Assembly (NCBI RefSeq): GCF_002163835.1
Contig: NZ_CP019331.1
Span: forward strand, 992,001-1,056,000
Length of the DNA stretch: 64,000 nt
Source of the DNA: Polaribacter sp. SA4-10
Lineage (GTDB): Bacteria > Bacteroidota > Bacteroidia > Flavobacteriales > Flavobacteriaceae
Direction of reading: 5' to 3'
Shown: one piece after another, positions 42,304 through 51,178 of the stretch
Numbering within the stretch: position 1 is the first letter of the stretch
Layout of the letters: each line of letters begins with the position of its first letter
Made by a program: the position numbers and the translations under genes
The notes under the pieces: model-generated
Told to the model about the DNA's origin: nothing
Database searches by the model: none
What the model saw: only the letters and a program-made list of their open reading frames with translations

Positions 42304-45033
42304 TTACTTAATTGACTTAATGGTTGCTTGAGCAGAAACTAACCTTGCAATTGGCACTCTATAAGGAGAACAACTTACATAATCCATTCCTGTATTATAA
42401 CAAAACTCTATAGAACTTGGTTCACCACCATGTTCGCCACAAATACCAACTTTTAAACCTGGTTTTGTGCTTCTACCTCTTTCTGTACCTATTTTTACTA
42501 ACTGCCCTACCCCTTCTTGATCTAAAACTTCAAAAGGATCATTTTTAAGAATTCCTTTTTCAATATAAATAGGTAAGAATCTTCCAGCGTCATCACGAGA
42601 ATAACCAAAAGTCATTTGTGTTAAATCATTTGTTCCGAAAGAAAAGAAATCTGCTTTTTCTGCTATTTTATCAGCCATTAAAGCTGCTCTTGGAACTTCT
42701 ATCATGGTTCCTACAGAATATTCAACTTTGCTATTTCTTTCTTTAAAAATTGCATTTGCTGTAGCTCTAACAATTTGCTCTTGTGCTTCAAATTCTTTTA
42801 CAGTTCCTACCAAAGGAATCATAATTTCTGGTTTACAAATGATCCCTTTTTCTTTAAGATTCATAGCTGCTTCAATAATTGCACGCGATTGCATTTCTGT
42901 AATTTCTGGATAGGTATTTCCTAATCTACATCCTCTATGACCTAGCATCGGATTAAACTCTTCTAATTCAGCTACTTTATTTTTAACCGCTTGTAATGAA
43001 ATATGCATTTCTTCTGCTAAATCTTTTTGAGTTGCTAATTGATGAGGAACAAACTCGTGTAAAGGCGGGTCAAGTAAACGTATCGTTACTGGGAAACCTT
43101 TCATTGCTTCAAAAATACCTTCAAAATCTTCACGTTGCATTGGTAATAAATCTTTTAAAGCCTGTTTTCTACCTTTTACAGTATCTGCCAAAATCATTTC
43201 ACGCATTGCCTTAATTCTATCTACATTAAAAAACATGTGCTCAGTTCTTGTTAAACCAATACCTTGTGCCCCAAAACTACGTGCAATTTTTGCATCTTTA
43301 GGACTGTCTGCATTGGTTCTAACTTTCATTACTGCGTACTTGTCTGAAAGTTCCATTAATTCTGCGAATTCACCACTTAATTCTGGTTTCATAGTTGCAA
43401 CTTTTCCTTCAATAATATTACCAGTAGAACCGTTTAAAGAAATCCAATCTCCTTCATGATATTCATGACCATCTACTGTTAACGTTCTTTTTTTATAATT
43501 AATTTTTAAAGCTCCTGCTCCAGAAATACAACATTTACCCATTCCACGAGCCACAACAGCTGCATGAGACGTCATACCACCTCTTGCTGTTAAAATACCT
43601 TTAGCAATATTCATTCCTTCTAAGTCTTCAGGAGAAGTTTCTATTCTTACTAAAATACTATTTTTGTACTTACCTGCTTCATCAGCAAAAAAGACAATTT
43701 TACCAGTTGCTGCTCCTGGTGAAGCAGGTAAACCTTGCGCAATTACATTCGCACTTTTTAATGCTTTAGAGTCAAAAACAGGATGTAATAATTCATCAAG
43801 TTTATTTGGTTCTACCATCAATAACGCTTCTTTTTCATCAATCATTCCCTCTTTTAGCAAGTCCATAGCAATTTTAACCATTGCAGAACCTGTTCTTTTT
43901 CCGTTTCTAGTTTGTAAAATCCAAAGTTTACCATCTTGCATTGTAAACTCCATATCTTGCATATCTCTATAATGCTTTTCTAAGGTATTTTGATACGCAT
44001 TTAATTCACCAAAAATTGAAGGCATTAATTCTTCTAATGACGGATAATTTTCTATTCTATCTTCCTCTTCAACTTTTGCTAATTGCGCCCAACGTTGAGA
44101 ACCTAATTTTGTAATTTGTTGTGGTGTTCTTACGCCAGCAACAACGTCTTCTCCTTGCGCATTAATTAAATATTCTCCGTTAAAAACATTTTCTCCTGTA
44201 CCAGCATCACGCGTAAAACAAACCCCTGTACCAGAATTTTCTCCCATGTTTCCATACACCATTGCTTGTACATTTACGGCGGTTCCCCAATCTGCAGGAT
44301 ATCCATGCATGTTTCTGTAATACACGGCTCTATTTCCGTTCCAGCTATTAAAAACAGCAACAACTGCTCCCCAAAGTTGATCCCAAGGATTTGTTGGAAA
44401 GTTGTGGCCTGTACTTTTTTTAACCGCATCTTTAAAATCGAACACTAAGTCTTTTAAATCTTGAATTGTAAACTCAGTATCTAACTCAATGCCTCTTTTC
44501 TCTTTAAGATTTTCCATGATTTCTTCAAAAGGATCTATGTCTTCTTTTGAAGCAGGTTTCATTCCTAAAACAACACCACCATACATTTGTATAAAACGAC
44601 GATAAGAATCCCAAGCAAATTGCTCATTATTTGTTTTTTTAGCTAAACCTAAAACAACTTTATCATTCATTCCTAAATTCAAAACAGTATCCATCATTCC
44701 AGGCATTGAAACTCTGGCTCCTGAACGTACAGAAACTAATAACGGATTTTCTTTATCTCCGAATTTAGTTCCCATTAAAGTTTCAATGTTTTCGATTGAA
44801 GCTTCTACTTCTTTTCTAATCATTTCTACAACTGCTTCTTGACCCAATAAATTATATTCTGTACAAACTTCTGTAGTAATTGTAAATCCTGGAGGAACCG
44901 GAATACCAATAGCGCTCATTTCAGCTAAATTAGCTCCTTTACCTCCTAATAAATTTTTCATTTTGCTGTTTCCATCAGCTTGTTTATCCCCAAATTTATA
45001 CACACGGGGTTTTACTTTTTGTAATACTTCCAT
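42304..45033 (-). CDS. ppdK: Pyruvate phosphate dikinase
   Basis: It interconverts pyruvate, ATP and phosphate with PEP, AMP and PPi, serving PPi-linked glycolysis or gluconeogenesis. The 909-residue chain has the nucleotide-binding domain (G-G-K-G-A-N-L-A-E-M near the start), the phosphohistidine domain G-G-M-T-S-H-A-A-V-V-A-R-G-M-G and the C-terminal PEP/pyruvate domain ending G-I-C-G-E-H-G-G-E-P-S-S. The length matches the family. An FNR-like site and a -7 box lie 58-93 bp upstream. A duplicated fragment of its 3' end lies downstream at 41858. Confidence 0.95.
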   Translation of the reverse strand: MEVLQKVKPRVYKFGDKQADGNSKMKNLLGGKGANLAEMSAIGIPVPPGFTITTEVCTEYNLLGQEAVVEMIRKEVEASIENIETLMGTKFGDKENPLLVSVRSGARVSMPGMMDTVLNLGMNDKVVLGLAKKTNNEQFAWDSYRRFIQMYGGVVLGMKPASKEDIDPFEEIMENLKEKRGIELDTEFTIQDLKDLVFDFKDAVKKSTGHNFPTNPWDQLWGAVVAVFNSWNGNRAVYYRNMHGYPADWGTAVNVQAMVYGNMGENSGTGVCFTRDAGTGENVFNGEYLINAQGEDVVAGVRTPQQITKLGSQRWAQLAKVEEEDRIENYPSLEELMPSIFGELNAYQNTLEKHYRDMQDMEFTMQDGKLWILQTRNGKRTGSAMVKIAMDLLKEGMIDEKEALLMVEPNKLDELLHPVFDSKALKSANVIAQGLPASPGAATGKIVFFADEAGKYKNSILVRIETSPEDLEGMNIAKGILTARGGMTSHAAVVARGMGKCCISGAGALKINYKKRTLTVDGHEYHEGDWISLNGSTGNIIEGKVATMKPELSGEFAELMELSDKYAVMKVRTNADSPKDAKIARSFGAQGIGLTRTEHMFFNVDRIKAMREMILADTVKGRKQALKDLLPMQREDFEGIFEAMKGFPVTIRLLDPPLHEFVPHQLATQKDLAEEMHISLQAVKNKVAELEEFNPMLGHRGCRLGNTYPEITEMQSRAIIEAAMNLKEKGIICKPEIMIPLVGTVKEFEAQEQIVRATANAIFKERNSKVEYSVGTMIEVPRAALMADKIAEKADFFSFGTNDLTQMTFGYSRDDAGRFLPIYIEKGILKNDPFEVLDQEGVGQLVKIGTERGRSTKPGLKVGICGEHGGEPSSIEFCYNTGMDYVSCSPYRVPIARLVSAQATIKSIK

Positions 45034-45083
45034 AATATGTTTGATTTATAAAATTTTAATATTTGCTTCGTCATAAGCACTCC

Positions 45084-45091
45084 TAAAAGTA
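45084..45091 (-). promoter_or_regulatory. Candidate -7 box for ppdK
   Basis: TACTTTTA on the minus strand fits TAnnTTT(G/A), 23 nt downstream of the palindrome at 45115-45126. Confidence 0.4.
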
Positions 45092-45114
45092 CTATTAAAC
45101 CAAGTAATTAAAAC

Positions 45115-45126
45115 TGATAAAAATCA
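45115..45126 (-). promoter_or_regulatory. Candidate FNR/CRP-type operator upstream of ppdK
   Basis: TGATTTTTATCA on the minus strand (TGATAAAAATCA on the plus strand) fits TGAY-N4-RTCA. It lies 82 bp upstream of the start codon with the same 23-nt spacing to the -7 box as at pflB. Confidence 0.5.
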
Positions 45127-45273
45127 TCTAATGAGTGTTTTAAATTAAATTTAAAGTTTTAATTTTTCTATTAAATAAAGTGTACAGATTTTTAATTTTT
45201 GATAAATTATATAAACTAAAAAGGAAGTATTCGTCTCATAATTTCAGTAACTAATTTGTACTATTTAACCACA

Positions 45274-45306
45274 AAAAAGTGCTTCCAATAAATGAAAGCA
45301 CTTTTT
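45274..45306. terminator. Terminator of the pflB-pflA-OFA operon
   Basis: AAAAAGTGCTT pairs with AAGCACTTTTT around a loop of about 11 nt. It lies 23 bp after the OFA transporter stop codon. Confidence 0.7.
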
Positions 45307-45328
45307 ATAAATTATTTTAATAAAAAAA

Positions 45329-46588
45329 TTAAGCTGCTATAATTAACGCACTCTCTTTTAATTTTTCTGATTTTGTAATAGATATTTTCATCAAAATAGA
45401 AACGATTAAAGCAACAACAAATAATCCTGAAAAAATGATTAAAGTGGTATCTAAAGAACCTGTTTGTTCTTTTACCATATCATAAATTGTGGGTCCAATA
45501 ACACCTGCTAATCCCCATGCTGCTAATACCATTCCATGAATTGCGCCTAATTGTTTTGTTCCGAATAAGTCTCCTAAAAAAGCGGGTAACATTGCAAAAC
45601 CACCACCATACATTGTAATTACTGTAAATAAAATTATTAAGAAAACACTTTCAACTCCAATTTTAGGTAAGAAATAGAATGCTAAAACTTGAAAAGCAAA
45701 AAATAAAATAAAAGTATTTGCTCTGCCTAGATAGTCAGATAATGTAGACCAAGTAATTCTTCCTAATCCATTAAAAACTCCAATAAAACCAACAATTGCT
45801 GCTGCTTGCATAGGTGTGTAATCTAACTTTTCTTGCATCATTGGACTTGCTGCAGAAATAATTGCAATACCACAAGCAATGTTAATAAACATCATTATCC
45901 AGATATAGTAAAAACGAGGTGAATTTAAAGATTCAATAGCAGTAATATTAGATAAATCTTCTTTAATAACCCTCCCTTCTCCTTCATTGTACCCTTCAGG
46001 AACATAACCTACAGGAGGTTTTTCAATATATCTTGCAGAAGAGATAATTAACACCATATAGATTACTCCTAAGATATAAAAAGCATTAGAAACACCTACT
46101 ATTTCAAATAATTTTGCCATTAGAGGTCCAAATATTAAGGCTGCAAAACCAAAGCCCATAATTGCCATTCCTGTTGCCAATCCTCTACTGTCTGGAAACC
46201 ATTTTACCAATGTACTTACTGGTGTAATATAACCTAACCCTAAACCAATACCTCCAATAACTCCATAACAAAGATAAAATAGCCATAGAGATTCTATTTG
46301 AACTGCAAAACCAGACCCAAAAATACCAACTCCATATAAAATTCCTGCTGTAGTTCCACTAATTTTTGGACCCACTTTTTCTACCCAACGCCCTAAAAAC
46401 GCTGCTGATAAACCTAATAATAAAATTGCGATTTTAAAGGCCCATTTAATGACACTTCCTTCAACTTCAAAAATATCTTTTACAGGGTTTGTCATTACAG
46501 AATATGCATACACAGATCCTATAGAAATATGAATACCTACTGCAGAAGCCGCAATTAACCACCTGTTTTTTAACTTTTGTGAACTCAT
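45329..46588 (-). CDS. OFA-family MFS transporter (oxalate/formate antiporter type)
   Basis: This 419-residue inner-membrane protein has about 12 hydrophobic segments and the OFA-family N-terminus W-L-I-A-A-S-A-V-G-I-H-I-S-I-G-S-V-Y-A-Y-S-V, plus G-G-I-G-L-G-L-G-Y-I-T-P-V-S-T-L-V-K-W-F-P. It is the third gene after pflB and pflA, with its start 3 bp from the pflA stop. The position suggests that it carries formate, pyruvate or another product of the pyruvate formate-lyase reaction, by inference. Confidence 0.9.
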   Translation of the reverse strand: MSSQKLKNRWLIAASAVGIHISIGSVYAYSVMTNPVKDIFEVEGSVIKWAFKIAILLLGLSAAFLGRWVEKVGPKISGTTAGILYGVGIFGSGFAVQIESLWLFYLCYGVIGGIGLGLGYITPVSTLVKWFPDSRGLATGMAIMGFGFAALIFGPLMAKLFEIVGVSNAFYILGVIYMVLIISSARYIEKPPVGYVPEGYNEGEGRVIKEDLSNITAIESLNSPRFYYIWIMMFINIACGIAIISAASPMMQEKLDYTPMQAAAIVGFIGVFNGLGRITWSTLSDYLGRANTFILFFAFQVLAFYFLPKIGVESVFLIILFTVITMYGGGFAMLPAFLGDLFGTKQLGAIHGMVLAAWGLAGVIGPTIYDMVKEQTGSLDTTLIIFSGLFVVALIVSILMKISITKSEKLKESALIIAA

Positions 46589-46591
46589 TTT

Positions 46592-47341
46592 TTAATTAAT
46601 TTTTACTTTTTTAAAATAAGTACTCAAAATTTTTGAAGCAGTATCTAGCTCTTCTTGAGTATTTTCTCTTGCATCATGCAATTCATATTCCCAACCCAAA
46701 GCTTCCCATTTGTGGATGCCCAATTTGTGGTAAGGTTGTAACTCTATTTGCTCTATGGTTGTATAGTCTTTAAAATAATCTCCTAATTGATGTAATAGTT
46801 CTGGTGTATTTGTTATTCCGGGTATTAACACATATCGCAGCCACATTTTTTTTCCTGATGCTTCTCTGTGTTTTGCAAAAGTGAACGTAGTTTCTTTGTT
46901 TTTTTTACCTGTAATTTTTTGGAAACCTTCTTCAGTCATATGCTTAATATCTAACATAACTAAATCTGCATAATCATCTATTAACTCAATAACGGGATGG
47001 TTTAACATTCGCCCGTTAGTATCAATATTTGTATGAATTCCTTCTTCTTTTAAACGTTTAAAGAAAGAAATAAGGTTATTTGCTTGTAACAAAGGTTCAC
47101 CGCCAGAAACGGTTACACCTCCCTTGTCGCCAAAGTAAGATTTCATCTTAATAGCTCTTTGTACAAGTTCTTCTATCTGATATTCTTGACCTCCACGAGT
47201 ATCTATAGTATCTGGATTATGACAATATTGGCATTTGAGTTTGCATCCTTGTAAAAAGATAACCATTCGAATTCCTGGACCATCATGAGTCCCAAAAGAT
47301 TCTATAGAATGAACATTTAATCTATTTTCTAAAGTTTTAAT
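46592..47341 (-). CDS. pflA: Pyruvate formate-lyase activating enzyme
   Basis: This radical-SAM enzyme makes the glycyl radical on PflB using SAM and a 4Fe-4S cluster bound by C-x3-C-x2-C (C-K-L-K-C-Q-Y-C). The first ATG (47266) would give 224 residues and lose the conserved E-S-F-G-T-H-D-G-P-G-I-R segment, which the same frame encodes directly upstream without a stop. I therefore extend the gene to 47341, where ATT is the only plausible start-like codon before the stop; ATG, GTG and TTG are all absent. The extended length, 249 residues, matches E. coli PflA (246). The exact start is unresolved. Confidence 0.85.
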   Translation of the reverse strand: MKTLENRLNVHSIESFGTHDGPGIRMVIFLQGCKLKCQYCHNPDTIDTRGGQEYQIEELVQRAIKMKSYFGDKGGVTVSGGEPLLQANNLISFFKRLKEEGIHTNIDTNGRMLNHPVIELIDDYADLVMLDIKHMTEEGFQKITGKKNKETTFTFAKHREASGKKMWLRYVLIPGITNTPELLHQLGDYFKDYTTIEQIELQPYHKLGIHKWEALGWEYELHDARENTQEELDTASKILSTYFKKVKIN

Positions 47342-47363
47342 TTTCGTAAAATTTAAAGTGAAT

Positions 47364-47445
47364 AAAAAAGGGATTCAAAAAATACTAATAATCTTTTTGT
47401 GTTAAAAGCAGATACAATAAGCGTCTTTATTATTTTTTGAATCCC
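47364..47445 (-). promoter_or_regulatory. Long hairpin with T-run between pflB and pflA
   Basis: On the minus strand GGGATTCAAAAAAT (47445-47432) and ATTTTTTGAATCCC (47383-47370) form a 14-bp perfect stem around a 48-nt loop. TTTTTT (47369-47364) follows at once. It could terminate most pflB transcripts and lower pflA and transporter expression. Confidence 0.5.
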
Positions 47446-47465
47446 TAAATAAATATATAAAAGGA

Positions 47466-49721
47466 CTACATAGAACCGTGGAAAGAGCGTGAAATTACTT
47501 CCATTTGCTGTTCTTTAGTTAGTCTAATAAAATTAACAGCGTATCCAGAAACTCTAATTGTTAATTGAGGGTGATTTTCTGGATGCTCCATAGCATCTAT
47601 TAAGGTTTCTTTGTCTAATACATTTACATTTAAATGTTGTGCTCCGTGTTCAAAATAACCGTTTAAAGTTGCTACTAAGTTGTCTATTCGTTCTTCTTGA
47701 GTAGCTCCTAAAGATTTAGGAACAATTGAAAATGTATTAGAAATACCGTCTAAAGAATCTTTATAATCTATTTTAGCAACAGAGTTTAATGAAGCAATTG
47801 CACCATTATTATCTCTACCATGCATTGGGTTTGCACCAGGAGCAAAAGCAACACCTAAAGCTCTACCATCTGGAGTTGCACCCGTTTTCTTACCATATAC
47901 AACGTTAGATGTAATTGTTAATACAGACATTGTTGGTTCTGCATCTTTATAAACTCTTAATTTCTTTAATTCGTTGTTAAAGTCTTCTACACCATTATGA
48001 GCAAAAACATCTACCCTATCATCATCATTTCCATATTTAGGAAACTCTCCTTCAACAATAAAGTCTACCGTTAAACCGTCTTCATTTCTAACAGGTTTTA
48101 CTTTTGCATATTTAATTGCTGATAAAGAATCTGCTACAATTGATAATCCTGCAATACCATAAGCGATATTAATTTGTGGATTTGTATCAATTAAAGCCAT
48201 TTGAGCTTTTTCATAGTAATATTTATCATGCATGTAATGAATAATGTTCATTGCATCATTATATACTTTTGCAACTTTAGTCATAGCAACTTTAAAGTTA
48301 GCCATTACTTTATCAAAATCTAAATACTCATCAGTATAAGGGGCAATATTATCTACCATTTGAGTTCCAGTAATTTCACATTTACCTCCATTAACAGCTA
48401 ATAGTAATGTTTTTGCAAGGTTTGTTCTAGCTCCAAAAAACTGAATTTGTTTTCCTATTTCTTGATATGAAACACAACATGCAATCCCATAATCATCAGA
48501 ACCTCTTAAAGTTCTCATTAAGTCATCATTTTCAAACTGAATAGATGAAGTATCAATAGCTACTTTTGCACAGTAATTTTTAAAATTTTGTGGTAATAAA
48601 GGAGACCATAAAACTGTAATATTTGGTTCTGGTGATGGACCTAAGTTATATAATGTATGTAAGAAACGGTAGGATGTTTTAGTCACTTTTGTTCTTCCGT
48701 CATTTAACATACCACCAATTGCTTCTGTTACCCAAGTAGGATCTCCAGCAAATATTTCATCATAAGCCGCCATACGTAAGTGGCGCACCATTCTTAGTTT
48801 CATTACAAATTGGTCTATATATTCTTGTGCTTCTACTTCTGTAATAACACCATTTTGTATATCTTTTTCAATATAAATATCTAAGAAAGTAGAAACATTA
48901 CCTAAAGACATTGCAGCTCCATCTTGCTCTTTTACAGCAGCTAAATACCCCATATAAGTCCATTGTACTGCTTCTTGAGCATTTACAGCAGGACGATTTA
49001 ATTCAAGATTATAATAGTTCCCCATTACAATCATGTCTTTTAATGCTTTAATTTGCTCAGCAACTTCTTCTCTTAAACGAATAACAGCATCTGTCATTGG
49101 TCCTTCAATATTTGCTAAATCTGCTTTTTTAACTGCAATAAGTTTATCAATTCCATATAAAGCAACACGTCTGTAATCACCAATAATTCTACCACGTGCA
49201 TAATTATCTGGCAAACCTGTTAAGAAACCTAAAGATCTAAATTTTTTAATTTCTGCAGTATACACATCAAAAACACCATCATTGTGTGTTTTTACATATT
49301 TAGTAAATAAAGTGTTAATCTCTTCACTCGGCTTTAAACCATGCTCTTCTAATGCTTTTTGTACAACTTTGTAACCTCCAAAAGGTTTCATCCCTCTTTT
49401 AAGAAGTTCATCTGTTTGTAAACCAACAATTACCTCGTTTTCTCTGTCTATATAACCCGCTTTAAAACTAGCTACTCCAGAAATAGTGTCAGTATCAACA
49501 GAGTGTACTCCATTGTTTTCTCTTTCAATTTGAGTTTCTTTTTTACAAACTTCCCAAAGTTTTTGAGTTTTCTCACTTGCACCTGCTAAAAATTGGTCAT
49601 CTCCATAATAAGAAATAATGTTTTTAATTACAAAATCTCTAACATTAATGGATGTGTTCCAAACTCCATTCTTGAAGCCTACTTCTTTTGGTTTTTCTAA
49701 AATTAATTCTTCTAATTCCAT
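47466..49721 (-). CDS. pflB: Pyruvate formate-lyase (formate C-acetyltransferase)
   Basis: It cleaves pyruvate with CoA to acetyl-CoA and formate, a strictly anaerobic glycyl-radical reaction. The 751-residue protein has the catalytic Cys pair in I-A-C-C-V-S-Y-Q and the radical Gly726 in R-V-S-G-Y-A-V-N-F near the C-terminus. N-terminal and mid-chain motifs ([19 protein letters not shown]) are typical of PflB. It is the first gene of the operon with pflA and the OFA transporter. A consensus -7 box and an FNR-like site lie upstream. Confidence 0.96.
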   Translation of the reverse strand: MELEELILEKPKEVGFKNGVWNTSINVRDFVIKNIISYYGDDQFLAGASEKTQKLWEVCKKETQIERENNGVHSVDTDTISGVASFKAGYIDRENEVIVGLQTDELLKRGMKPFGGYKVVQKALEEHGLKPSEEINTLFTKYVKTHNDGVFDVYTAEIKKFRSLGFLTGLPDNYARGRIIGDYRRVALYGIDKLIAVKKADLANIEGPMTDAVIRLREEVAEQIKALKDMIVMGNYYNLELNRPAVNAQEAVQWTYMGYLAAVKEQDGAAMSLGNVSTFLDIYIEKDIQNGVITEVEAQEYIDQFVMKLRMVRHLRMAAYDEIFAGDPTWVTEAIGGMLNDGRTKVTKTSYRFLHTLYNLGPSPEPNITVLWSPLLPQNFKNYCAKVAIDTSSIQFENDDLMRTLRGSDDYGIACCVSYQEIGKQIQFFGARTNLAKTLLLAVNGGKCEITGTQMVDNIAPYTDEYLDFDKVMANFKVAMTKVAKVYNDAMNIIHYMHDKYYYEKAQMALIDTNPQINIAYGIAGLSIVADSLSAIKYAKVKPVRNEDGLTVDFIVEGEFPKYGNDDDRVDVFAHNGVEDFNNELKKLRVYKDAEPTMSVLTITSNVVYGKKTGATPDGRALGVAFAPGANPMHGRDNNGAIASLNSVAKIDYKDSLDGISNTFSIVPKSLGATQEERIDNLVATLNGYFEHGAQHLNVNVLDKETLIDAMEHPENHPQLTIRVSGYAVNFIRLTKEQQMEVISRSFHGSM

Positions 49722-49764
49722 TACTTCTATGTGTTTAATGTTTTATGTATTCACATTTATAAAG

Positions 49765-49772
49765 CAAATTTA
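49765..49772 (-). promoter_or_regulatory. Candidate -7 box for pflB
   Basis: TAAATTTG on the minus strand is a perfect match to TAnnTTTG, 44 bp upstream of the pflB start codon and 23 nt from the palindrome. Confidence 0.5.
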
Positions 49773-49795
49773 CACGCAAGAAGAATTTTAAAATA

Positions 49796-49807
49796 TGACA
49801 AATGTCA
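49796..49807 (-). promoter_or_regulatory. Candidate FNR/CRP-type operator upstream of pflB
   Basis: TGACATTTGTCA on the minus strand is a palindrome with TGAC and GTCA half-sites 4 bp apart. Its centre would lie near -41.5 if transcription starts about 5 bp after the -7 box, the class II activator position. Confidence 0.55.
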
Positions 49808-50114
49808 GTAAACAACCGAAAAACAAGCTTTGATGTATTTTTCCTGAATCTGTTTTAAACATTAAAAAAAGAAAGGTTATCCTTTATATTATGTTTAATT
49901 TATAGCATAAATATTAATAAATTTTGTTTTTTATTATCATATTATAAAATTACTTTTTAAAAAAAAATAATCTTATCTATTATTCTTATTAAAATCAGTA
50001 CTATTGGTTTATTAATTCTACTTTTTAAAGCTCTTATTTTTTTAAATAATTAATTAAAACTGTAACATATTATTTTTTCTATTGTCTTTATTATAGATTT
50101 AAACTTTAACAATC

Positions 50115-50909
50115 ATGAAACATAAAATTACTTTATTCGCTTTAAGCTTCTTTTTTATAACTTCAATTACGTATGCTCAGAAAACGATAGAAGCATCAGA
50201 TATTATGAAAGATATCAGAAACGGAAAATCAATATCTTATAAAAATGCAACTATAGTTGGTACTTTAGACTTTACTTATATGGATGAAGCTATCGAAAAA
50301 TTACCCAGAAAAAAGAAAAACAATTGGTTTAATTGGAATTCTGGAAACACTACAAATGAAATTAAAAAAATGATAGCCGTTAAAATTTCATTTACAAATT
50401 GCACTTTTAAAGAGGATGTTTTAGCATACATACCAGATGAAGATTCTGGCTACACTTTTACTGCTAGTTTTAAAGATAAAGTTTTATTTAAAGAATGTAC
50501 TTTCAAAAGAAAAGCAATGTTTAAATATTCTCATTTTGAAAAAAACTCCAACTTTAAAGGCTCTAAATTTGAAGATAATAGTACTTTTAAATACGCTAAA
50601 TTTGAGCATAATAGCTCCTTTCAAAATACTATTTTTAAAGAACCTGCAACCTTTAAATATGCAAAATTCATTGGGAATAGTAGCTTTTCTAATTCCGTTT
50701 TTGAAGAAACTGCAACCTTTAAATATGCGAAGTTTAACGATGGTGTTTCATTTAAAAACACAAAATTTGAAGAAGATTTAATTATAAAATATACAGCAGT
50801 TTCTGGTGAATTTGATATTACGGGTATGCTTGTTGCTTATGAAATAGATTCTAAATACACTAAAATCAACGGAAAAAACTTTAACAAATACATGTTAGAC
50901 AAAAAATAG
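50115..50909 (+). CDS. Secreted pentapeptide-like repeat protein
   Basis: This 264-residue protein has a signal peptide (cleavage after T-Y-A-Q, near 22) and a C-terminal run of repeats at about 130-220. Phe residues recur with alternating spacings of 5 and 6 (period 11), as in F-K-Y-A-K-F-x5-F, so it is a relative of pentapeptide repeats and should form a right-handed beta-helix. A-T-F-K-Y-A-K-F appears twice. It stands alone, and a terminator follows. The function is unknown; a surface or periplasmic binding role is likely. Confidence 0.85.
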   Translation: MKHKITLFALSFFFITSITYAQKTIEASDIMKDIRNGKSISYKNATIVGTLDFTYMDEAIEKLPRKKKNNWFNWNSGNTTNEIKKMIAVKISFTNCTFKEDVLAYIPDEDSGYTFTASFKDKVLFKECTFKRKAMFKYSHFEKNSNFKGSKFEDNSTFKYAKFEHNSSFQNTIFKEPATFKYAKFIGNSSFSNSVFEETATFKYAKFNDGVSFKNTKFEEDLIIKYTAVSGEFDITGMLVAYEIDSKYTKINGKNFNKYMLDKK

Positions 50910-51002
50910 GTATTAATACGTATTATTAATTCTATGATAATTTATACCTTGCAATCATATTAGAATAGTTGGATTAGGGGCTAGCTATTTTATAAACTAT
51001 GA

Positions 51003-51038
51003 CTAGCTTCTTTATAAGTTAAAGAAGCTAGCTATTTT
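51003..51038 (+). terminator. Terminator after the pentapeptide-like gene
   Basis: CTAGCTTCTTTA and TAAAGAAGCTAG form a 12-bp perfect stem with a 5-nt loop, followed by CTATTTTTA. Confidence 0.65.
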
Positions 51039-51101
51039 TACAAAGCAAAAAAAATTATTAATTTATATTTCCCCCAATTGTTTTTATGAATAATTGATAT
51101 C

Positions 51102-51135
51102 AAAAAAAGGTTAGTTTAAATACTAGCCTTTTTTT
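51102..51135. terminator. A/T-flanked hairpin before the first acyl-CoA ligase gene
   Basis: AAAAAAAGGTTAG pairs with CTAGCCTTTTTTT around an 8-nt loop, with one G-T wobble. It could be a second terminator, or a leader hairpin for the gene at 51179. Confidence 0.5.
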
Positions 51136-51178
51136 AGTTAAAAAAATCTTTTACTATCTTGTCAAGAAATATACGTTC

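Larger units (their letters stand above)
49722..50114. other. Divergent intergenic region upstream of pflB
   Basis: 393 bp of very AT-rich sequence. It holds the pflB -7 box (49765-49772) and the FNR-like palindrome (49796-49807). The half nearer 50115 shows no clear -7 box or gene. Confidence 0.6.
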
